Assembly (NCBI GenBank): GCA_009785395.1
Contig: WQWK01000031.1
Span: 1 to 13,096 of the forward strand
Direction: 5' to 3'
DNA from: Conexibacteraceae bacterium
Lineage (GTDB): Bacteria; Actinomycetota; Thermoleophilia; Solirubrobacterales; Solirubrobacteraceae
DNA length: 13,096 nt
How positions within the stretch are numbered: the first letter of the stretch is position 1; every line of letters starts with the position of its first letter. Below the pieces are notes generated by a model, which did no database searches, was not told the DNA's origin, and saw nothing but the letters and a program-made list of their open reading frames with translations. Of the stretch, positions 8,031 through 13,096 are shown one piece after another. The position numbers and the translations under genes were made by a program.

Positions 8031-9050
8031 ATGAACACGATGGCCAGAGAGCTGACAGAGCCGTGGACGCTGGGTCCGATCACGATCCCGAACCGAGTCG
8101 TGCTCGCGCCGCTGGCCGGGATCGGCAACTGGTTCGTGCGCCTCCAGGCCAGGCGCTACGGCGCCGGGCTGGCCGTCTCCGAGATGGTCTCGAGCCACGC
8201 GGTCCACTACGGCAACGAGCGCACCTGCACCGAACTGCTCCGCATCCACCCGGATGAGCACCCTGTGTCTGTGCAGCTGTTCGGCGCCGACCCGGAGATC
8301 ATGGCGTCGGCCGCCGAGCGCGTCGCCGCGGCCGGCGCGGACCTGATCGACATCAACATGGGCTGCCCGGTCCCGAAGGTCTGCAAGACCGGCGCCGGCG
8401 CGGCGCTGCTCGACGACCCCGACCGTGCCGTTGCGGTGGCCCGCGCAGCGGCAAGGGGCGGCGGGCTGCCGGTCACCGTAAAGCTTCGCACCGGGCTGCG
8501 CCCCGGCGACGGCAAGGGTGTCGCCGTGGCCCGCGACCTCGCCGAGCGCGGCGGGGTCGCGGGGCTGTGCATCCATCCCCGGCACGCTTCGCAGCGCCAC
8601 GCCGGCAAGCCCGACTACGAGCTTGCGGCCAGGCTCGTGGAGGAGCTGCCGGTGCCGGTCCTGATCTCGGGCGGGCTGCGGTCCGCCGAGCTGGCGCGTG
8701 AGGCCTTCGAGCGGACCGGGGCGGAGGCGATCCTGCTGGCGCGCGGCTCGCTCGGCAACCCGTGGCTATTCGAGCAGCTCGTCAGCGGGGAGGAGCGCGA
8801 GCCCACACGCGCGGAGATCGTCGCCGAACTCGACTGGGTGCTGGATCGCGCCGTCGAGCACATGGGGCCGGAGCGCGCGAACCACTATCTGCGCAAGTTC
8901 TACCCCTGGTACATCGAGCGGCTGGGCGGGACCCACGCCGAGCGCGGGGCACTGCAGGCGGCGTTGCAGACCGCGCCGAACATCGAGACTGCACGCGCTC
9001 TGTTTGCGGGGGCCGGTGCCGAGCTGTCGGCCGCCGCCGGCGGTTTGTAA
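8031..9050 (+). CDS. dus: tRNA-dihydrouridine synthase
   Basis: This FMN-dependent enzyme uses NADPH to reduce specific uridines in the tRNA D-arm or variable region. The 339-residue protein has the Dus barrel motifs: PNRVVLAPLAGIGN (20-33), VQLFGADPE (81-89), DINMGCPVPKVCKTGAGAALL (107-127, catalytic C112), VKLRTG (150-155, flavin/tRNA-contacting K151 and R153), H182 in CIHPRHASQ, ISGG (212-215) and ARGSLGNPWLFEQL (237-250). DusB-type annotation is common for such neighbours of lysS, but specificity cannot be set from sequence alone. ATG 8031 has GGGA (8019-8022) at 8 nt; a second ATG at 8040 is possible. In firmicutes dusB also lies just before lysS, supporting an information-processing operon with greA and lysS. 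Confidence 0.93.
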   Translation: MNTMARELTEPWTLGPITIPNRVVLAPLAGIGNWFVRLQARRYGAGLAVSEMVSSHAVHYGNERTCTELLRIHPDEHPVSVQLFGADPEIMASAAERVAAAGADLIDINMGCPVPKVCKTGAGAALLDDPDRAVAVARAAARGGGLPVTVKLRTGLRPGDGKGVAVARDLAERGGVAGLCIHPRHASQRHAGKPDYELAARLVEELPVPVLISGGLRSAELAREAFERTGAEAILLARGSLGNPWLFEQLVSGEEREPTRAEIVAELDWVLDRAVEHMGPERANHYLRKFYPWYIERLGGTHAERGALQAALQTAPNIETARALFAGAGAELSAAAGGL

Positions 9051-9083
9051 GGCCGCCCTCACGGGCACCCTGTACGGGAGGTC

Positions 9084-9089
9084 TATACT
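9084..9089 (+). promoter_or_regulatory. Possible greA promoter -10 element
   Basis: TATACT matches the sigma-70 -10 consensus in 5 of 6 positions and stands out in very GC-rich DNA. It lies 34 nt after the dus stop. The region 17-18 nt upstream (ACGGGC/CACGGG) does not resemble TTGACA, and there is no TGN extension, so support is moderate. If used, it would start greA transcripts near 9096 and put the downstream terminator-like hairpin inside the leader. Confidence 0.45.
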
Positions 9090-9104
9090 TCCGCGCCCAC
9101 GCCG

Positions 9105-9148
9105 CACAGGCTGCTGTGGATCACTCCCGCTCCACGCGGGCTTTTTTG
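9105..9148 (+). terminator. Intrinsic terminator or attenuator upstream of greA
   Basis: CCCGC (9126-9130) pairs with GCGGG (9136-9140) around a 5-nt loop, followed by CTTTTTTG (T run 9142-9147), the only T6 run next to a GC hairpin seen in the window. Upstream, CACAG (9105-9109) can pair with CTGTG (9114-9118). GTGGA (9116-9120) is complementary to the terminator loop TCCAC (9131-9135). These pairings cannot all form as simple hairpins, so either a pseudoknot or a switch is possible. It may end the dus transcript, attenuate greA-lysS, or both. The T run lies 24 nt before the greA ATG. Confidence 0.6.
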
Positions 9149-9171
9149 TCCCATCGACGAGTTTTCTGATT

Positions 9172-9645
9172 ATGCCTAAGGACGTCATTCTCACTCCCGA
9201 AGGGCTCGCCACTCTGAAGGCGGAGCTCGAGCACATGTCGACCGTGCGCCGGCGCGAGGTCGCCGCGCGGATCAAGGAGGCACGTGATTTCGGCGATATC
9301 TCGGAGAACGCCGAATACGACGACGCCAAGAACGAGCAGGCGATGATCGAGGCCCGCATCGCGGCGCTCGAGGACAAGCTGCGCTCCGCGACCGTGATCG
9401 ACGCCTCCGACCTCGATAACGAGGTCGTCCGCGTCGGAACCGTCGTGCACGTCGTCGACGGCGAAGGCGACAAGCGCAAGTACACGATCGTCGGCTCCGC
9501 CGAGGCCAAGCCGGCCGAGCTGAAGCTCTCCAACGAGTCGCCCGTCGGCAAGGCCCTGATGGGCCGCAAGAAGGGCGAGACGGTGACGTTCGCCACTCCC
9601 AAGGGCGAGCGTCAGCTCAAGATCTCCAGGATCGAAGTCGCCTAG
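9172..9645 (+). CDS. greA: Transcription elongation factor GreA
   Basis: GreA enters the RNA polymerase secondary channel and stimulates cleavage of backtracked transcripts. The 157-residue protein shows the normal two-domain plan. An N-terminal coiled-coil hairpin (about 1-76) has the acidic tip GDISENAEY (41-49), with D42 and E45 as the conserved pair. The C-terminal FKBP-like domain contains VGTVVHV, YTIVGSAEA, LSNESPVGKALMGRKKGE and VTFATPKGERQLKI. The sequence starts MPKDVILTPEG, a standard GreA beginning, so ATG 9172 is firm. No good Shine-Dalgarno sequence precedes it; the leader contains a terminator-like hairpin. lysS begins 21 nt after the stop, probably in the same transcript. Confidence 0.96.
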   Translation: MPKDVILTPEGLATLKAELEHMSTVRRREVAARIKEARDFGDISENAEYDDAKNEQAMIEARIAALEDKLRSATVIDASDLDNEVVRVGTVVHVVDGEGDKRKYTIVGSAEAKPAELKLSNESPVGKALMGRKKGETVTFATPKGERQLKISRIEVA

Positions 9646-9666
9646 CCGCACGGGGGCTTTGGTCCC

Positions 9667-11142
9667 ATGAGCGAACCCGGCGACGAACACTCCGAGGAAG
9701 AGCAGCTCGACGTCTTCGCGGCGCGCCGCCACAAGCTGGCGGCGCTGCGCGAGGCCGGAATCGAGCCGTTCCCGTACGGCTTCTCGGACGTGGAGTCGGT
9801 CGCGTCGGTGCGTGCGGCGCACGCGGGCCTCGACGTCGGCGAGGAGACCGCGATCGCGCACCGCGTGGCCGGGCGCCTGGCTGCCCGCCGCGGCCAGGGC
9901 AAGATGGCCTTCCTCGATCTCGTCGACCGTTCGGGCCGGATCCAGCTGCAGGCCCGTGTCGACGAGCTCGGCCCGGAGCGGATGGCGCTGCTGCTCGACC
10001 TCGACCTCGGCGACCTGATCGGAGTCGACGGGATCGCCTTCAACTCCCGCCGCGGCGAATTGTCGCTGCGCCTGACCAGCTTCCAGCTGCTCGCCAAGTC
10101 GTTGCGGCCGCCGCCCGACAAGCACCACGGGCTGACCGACGTCGAGACCCGCTTCCGCCACCGCGAGGCCGACCTGCTGTCCAACGAGGACACGCGCGCC
10201 GTCTTCATCGCTCGGGCGCGCATGATCTCGGCCGTGCGACGCTACCTCGACGAGCGCGGCTTCATCGAAGTCGAGACACCGATCCTGCAGCCGCTCTACG
10301 GCGGTGCTGCGGCGCGGCCGTTCACCACCCACCACAACGCGCTGGACCGCGAGCTGTATCTGCGGATCGCGAGCGAGCTGTACCTCAAGCGCCTGATCGT
10401 CGGCGGGCTCGAGCGCGTCTACGAGATCGGACGGAACTTCCGCAACGAGGGCCTGTCGCCGAAGCACAACCCCGAGTTCACGATGATCGAGTGGTACGAG
10501 GCCTACGCCGACTACATGGACACTGCCGCTCTGTTCGAGGGGCTGATCGGGTCCGTCGCGCAGGAGATCGGCTATGACGGGCCGATCGACTTCCAGAAGC
10601 CGTGGCACCGCGAGACCCTGGCCGGCGCGATCGAAGCCCGCACCGGGATCGACATCCGCGCACACCGTGATCGTGACTCGCTGGCGGCGGCGATGACAGC
10701 GCGGGGCCTGCCGGTGCCGGAGACCGACACATGGCCGCAGCTCGTCGACGAGCTCGTGTCCAAGCACGTCGAGCCGACGCTGATCGAGCCCACATTCCTG
10801 TTCGACTACCCGGTCGAGATCTCGCCCCTGGCCAAGCGCCACCGCAGCGAGGCGGGCATGGTCGAGCGGTTCGAGGCGTTCATCAACGGCATCGAGGTCG
10901 CCAACGCGTTCTCTGAGCTCAACGACCCCGACGATCAGCGGGCTCGCTTCGAGGAGCAGCGGGCGCTCGCCGCCAGCGGCGACGAAGAGGCGCAGCCCTA
11001 CGACGAGAACTACATCGAGGCGCTCGAGTACGGGATGCCGCCGACGGGCGGTCTGGGCTTCGGAATCGACCGCATGGCGATGATCTTCACGGGCCGCACG
11101 ACGATCCGCGAGGTCGTGCTGTTCCCCGCAATGCGGGATTAA
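9667..11142 (+). CDS. lysS: Lysyl-tRNA synthetase, class II
   Basis: This enzyme charges tRNA-Lys with lysine. The 491-residue length is normal for bacterial class II LysRS. An N-terminal OB-fold anticodon-binding domain (about 45-150, with VAGRLAARRGQGKMAFLDLVD) precedes the class II catalytic domain. Motif 1 is near FIEVETPILQP (about 199-209), motif 2 is FRNEGLSPKHNPEFTMIEWYE (258-278, ATP-contacting R259 and E261), and motif 3 is GGLGFGIDRMAM (461-472, R469). The first 14 residues are acidic and variable. GGGGG (9652-9656) is a weak ribosome binding site for ATG 9667. It follows greA by 21 nt and is separated from clpC by 186 nt. In mycobacteria lsr2 sits between lysS and clpC1; it is absent here. 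Confidence 0.96.
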   Translation: MSEPGDEHSEEEQLDVFAARRHKLAALREAGIEPFPYGFSDVESVASVRAAHAGLDVGEETAIAHRVAGRLAARRGQGKMAFLDLVDRSGRIQLQARVDELGPERMALLLDLDLGDLIGVDGIAFNSRRGELSLRLTSFQLLAKSLRPPPDKHHGLTDVETRFRHREADLLSNEDTRAVFIARARMISAVRRYLDERGFIEVETPILQPLYGGAAARPFTTHHNALDRELYLRIASELYLKRLIVGGLERVYEIGRNFRNEGLSPKHNPEFTMIEWYEAYADYMDTAALFEGLIGSVAQEIGYDGPIDFQKPWHRETLAGAIEARTGIDIRAHRDRDSLAAAMTARGLPVPETDTWPQLVDELVSKHVEPTLIEPTFLFDYPVEISPLAKRHRSEAGMVERFEAFINGIEVANAFSELNDPDDQRARFEEQRALAASGDEEAQPYDENYIEALEYGMPPTGGLGFGIDRMAMIFTGRTTIREVVLFPAMRD

Positions 11143-11200
11143 CAGACCCGAAAGCGCGATTGGCGCAACTAGCTGGGAAAACGGCGCAGCAGGGCTGGCA

Positions 11201-11217
11201 ACCCCGCATGTCGGGGT
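11201..11217 (+). terminator. Short GC hairpin after lysS
   Basis: ACCCCG (11201-11206) pairs perfectly with CGGGGT (11212-11217) around the loop CATGT. It is 59 nt after the lysS stop and upstream of the predicted clpC promoter. No T tract follows, so it is at best a weak or factor-assisted terminator or a 3'-end stabiliser. The surrounding 11143-11260 holds no credible ORF and no riboswitch family that I could recognise. Confidence 0.35.
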
Positions 11218-11258
11218 CGTGAAGACACCGTTCGCGCGCGGAGCGGGAAGGCGGGCGA

Positions 11259-11267
11259 TGTTAGACT
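11259..11267 (+). promoter_or_regulatory. clpC: Extended -10 promoter of clpC
   Basis: TGT followed by TAGACT (11262-11267) gives an extended -10 element (TGN plus 4 of 6 matches to TATAAT) in an otherwise GC-rich region. The -35 window near 11239-11244 (CGGAGC) does not match TTGACA, consistent with extended -10 use or an activator. Transcription would start near 11274, leaving a leader of about 55 nt before clpC. Confidence 0.5.
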
Positions 11268-11276
11268 CATTTAGTC
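11264..11276. promoter_or_regulatory. GACT-N5-AGTC inverted repeat overlapping the clpC -10
   Basis: GACT (11264-11267), CATTT, AGTC (11273-11276) form an inverted repeat with an AT-rich 5-nt centre. It overlaps the predicted -10 and transcription start of clpC. The arrangement matches the core of the E. coli type-1 IscR site (GACT-RWWWY-AGTC) except the first spacer base. This suggests an operator for an Rrf2-family regulator, but no such regulator is encoded in the window, so the assignment is tentative. Confidence 0.4.
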
Positions 11277-11328
11277 CAGGACCACGAATCGACCGACCAC
11301 CCCGTGTCCCGCGACGGAAAGACTTGAA

Positions 11329-13096
11329 ATGTTCGAGCGATTTACAGAACGCGCCCGCCAAGTGGTCGTCCTTGCACAGGAAGAGGCACGGACGCTCAAG
11401 CACAACTACATCGGCACCGAGCACATCCTGCTGGGATTGCTGCGTGAAGAGGAAGGCCTCGCCGCGCGCGTGCTCGAGTCGCTGGAGATCACCGTCGAAC
11501 GCGTGCGCGCGCAGGTGGTCCGTATCGTCGGGTCCGGTGAGGAGGTCACCTCCGGTCAGATCCCGTTCACGCCGCGCGCCAAGAAGGTGCTCGAGCTGGC
11601 GCTGCGCGAGGCGCTGAGCCTGGGCCACAACTACATCGGCACAGAGCACATCCTGCTCGGCCTGGTGCGCGAGAACGAGGGCGTCGCCGCCCGCATTCTG
11701 CTCGACTTCGACGCCGACTCCGAGAAGATCCGCAACGAGGTGATCCGCATGCTCTCGGGTCCCGGCGGGCGGCAGCGCAGCGGCTCCGGCGCAGGCTCGG
11801 CCCCCGGCTCCGGCGGCGCCGCGGGCGAGGGCAAGAAGTCATCCAAGCTGCTCGATCAGTTCGGCCGCAACCTGACCAAGCTGGCCGCGGACGGCAAGCT
11901 CGACCCGGTGGTCGGGCGCGAGACCGAGATCGAGCGGATCATGCAGATCCTCAGCCGCCGTACCAAGAACAATCCCGTCCTGGTCGGTGAGCCGGGCGTC
12001 GGCAAGACCGCCGTGGTCGAGGGCCTCGCCCAGCGGATCACCAACGCCGACGTTCCCGAGCTGCTGAAGGGCAAGCAGATCTACACGCTCGATCTGGCCG
12101 CCCTCGTCGCCGGCTCCAAGTACCGCGGCGAGTTCGAGGAGCGCCTCAAGAAGGTGATGAAGGAGATCACCCAGCGCGGCGACATCATCCTCTTCATCGA
12201 CGAGCTCCACAACCTCGTCGGCGCGGGCGCCGCCGAGGGGGCGATCGACGCTGCCTCGATCCTGAAGCCGGCGCTGGCCCGTGGCGAACTGCAGACGATC
12301 GGCGCGACCACGCTGGAGGAGTTCCGCAAGTACCTGGAGCGCGATTCCGCGCTGGAGCGGCGCTTCCAGAAGATCGTCGTCGACCAGCCCTCCAAGGACG
12401 AGACGGTCCAGATCCTCAAGGGCCTGCGCGACCGCTACGAACAGCACCACAAGGTGAACATCACCGACGAGGCGCTGGTGGCCGCGGCCGACCTGGCCGA
12501 CCGCTACATCTCCGACCGCTTCCTGCCTGACAAGGCGATCGATCTGATCGACGAGGCCGCGTCGCGCATGCGCATCAAGTCGATGACCTCGCCGCCCGTC
12601 TACCGCGAGCTCGAGGACGAGATCGAGGAGACGCGCCGCGCGAAGGAGTCCGCAATCGAGGCACAGGAGTTCGAGAAGGCCGCGAACCTGCGCGACCAGG
12701 AGCGCCGCCTGACGCAGAAGAAGCGGGAGCTGGCCGATCAGTGGGAGGCCGGTGAGGCGACCGAGCGCCCCTCGATCGGCGAGGAGGAGATCGCCGACAT
12801 CGTCTCGATGTGGACCGGCATCCCCGTCTTCAAGCTGACCGAGGCCGAGACCGCGAAGCTGATGCGGATGGAGGAGGAGCTCCACAAGCGCGTCATCGGC
12901 CAGCACGCCGCGGTCGAGGTCATCTCCAAGGCGATCCGGCGCTCGCGCGCGGGCCTCAAGGACCCGAAGCGACCGACCGGCTCGTTCATCTTCCTGGGCC
13001 CGAGTGGTGTCGGCAAGACCGAGCTCGCCCGCACGCTCGCCGAGTTCCTGTTCGGCGACGAGGACACGATGATCCGCATCGACATGTCCGAGTACA
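11329..13096 (+). CDS. clpC: AAA+ unfoldase ClpC (3' partial)
   Basis: ClpC is a class I Clp/Hsp100 ATPase that unfolds substrates and feeds them to ClpP in the cytosol. The first 589 residues are in view with no stop; the rest lies beyond the window. It has two N-domain repeats (about 3-70 and 78-143, each with [13 protein letters not shown]) and a Gly/Ser-rich linker (about 144-175). The first AAA module has Walker A GEPGVGKT (220-227), Walker B ILFIDE (287-292) and the Arg-finger region ALERRFQ. A UVR-type middle segment (about 428-463) distinguishes ClpC from ClpA. The second AAA module is entered with Walker A GPSGVGKT (557-564), ending at DMSEY. GGAAAG (11316-11321) is a good ribosome binding site 7 nt before the ATG. 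Firmicute ctsR-mcsA-mcsB are absent upstream, so control must differ from CtsR autoregulation. Confidence 0.97.
   Translation, partial: MFERFTERARQVVVLAQEEARTLKHNYIGTEHILLGLLREEEGLAARVLESLEITVERVRAQVVRIVGSGEEVTSGQIPFTPRAKKVLELALREALSLGHNYIGTEHILLGLVRENEGVAARILLDFDADSEKIRNEVIRMLSGPGGRQRSGSGAGSAPGSGGAAGEGKKSSKLLDQFGRNLTKLAADGKLDPVVGRETEIERIMQILSRRTKNNPVLVGEPGVGKTAVVEGLAQRITNADVPELLKGKQIYTLDLAALVAGSKYRGEFEERLKKVMKEITQRGDIILFIDELHNLVGAGAAEGAIDAASILKPALARGELQTIGATTLEEFRKYLERDSALERRFQKIVVDQPSKDETVQILKGLRDRYEQHHKVNITDEALVAAADLADRYISDRFLPDKAIDLIDEAASRMRIKSMTSPPVYRELEDEIEETRRAKESAIEAQEFEKAANLRDQERRLTQKKRELADQWEAGEATERPSIGEEEIADIVSMWTGIPVFKLTEAETAKLMRMEEELHKRVIGQHAAVEVISKAIRRSRAGLKDPKRPTGSFIFLGPSGVGKTELARTLAEFLFGDEDTMIRIDMSEY

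Noticed and set aside
11235..11245. CGC-N5-GCG, resembling the core of a ClgR operator upstream of clpC
   Set aside because: The spacer GCGGA does not fit the ClgR core (central A and leading pyrimidine missing), and such CGC/GCG pairs are common by chance in this base composition.
11143..11328. Possible riboswitch or CtsR operator before clpC
   Set aside because: No GGTCAAA-type heptads are present, and the segment did not match the SAM, cobalamin, c-di-AMP or guanidine core motifs that I could check by eye.
9121..11649. Very long open frame on the minus strand (842 codons) opposite greA, lysS and the start of clpC
   Set aside because: It is antisense to three clearly recognised genes, has no family motifs, and is Arg/Asp/Leu-rich as expected for a GC-rich shadow frame.

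Overview
This window is a strongly GC-rich bacterial chromosome segment made almost entirely of housekeeping genes. The gene content and order (ftsH ... folP-folB-folK-coaX ... dus-greA-lysS-clpC) point to Actinomycetota. The mixed actinobacterial and firmicute-like order, with no folE, panC/panD, lsr2 or ctsR-mcsAB at the usual places, fits a deep-branching lineage such as Thermoleophilia/Solirubrobacterales. That lineage call is inference from gene order and base composition, not from a database search. No phage, IS element, CRISPR array, tRNA or rRNA gene was seen.

Layout: (1) 1-1632, plus strand: the 3' two thirds of ftsH (cut by the window edge) and, 3 nt later, a small two-helix membrane protein. 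(2) 1633-4172, minus strand: a two-gene cassette, an MBL-fold hydrolase followed by a Tat-exported phosphoesterase/acid phosphatase-like enzyme. It interrupts the usual ftsH-fol order. (3) 4171-6896, plus strand: a tight operon folP-folB-folK-coaX for folate and coenzyme A biosynthesis. The divergent junction between (2) and (3) contains a perfect 46-bp palindrome (4219-4264). (4) 6897-8015, minus strand: an amidohydrolase_2 family protein whose stop codon abuts that of coaX. (5) 8031-11142, plus strand: dus, greA and lysS, all in information processing. The dus-greA gap has a promoter-like -10 followed by an intrinsic-terminator-like hairpin, so greA may have an attenuated leader. (6) 11143-13096: a 186-nt regulatory gap with an extended -10 promoter and a GACT-N5-AGTC inverted repeat, then the first 589 codons of clpC, cut by the window edge.

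Functionally the window joins membrane proteolysis (FtsH), cytosolic AAA+ unfolding (ClpC), three consecutive late steps of dihydropteroate synthesis (FolB, FolK, FolP), the first step of CoA synthesis (CoaX), tRNA modification and charging (Dus, LysRS) and transcript elongation rescue (GreA). I see no obviously new multigene system. The best leads are non-coding or accessory: the 46-bp perfect palindrome at the folP start, the IscR-like inverted repeat on the clpC promoter, the greA leader, the very acidic N-terminal tail on FolB, and the small membrane protein coupled to ftsH. Apart from 11143-11328 (186 nt), 9051-9171 (121 nt) and the divergent folP region, no gene-free stretch exceeds 60 nt.
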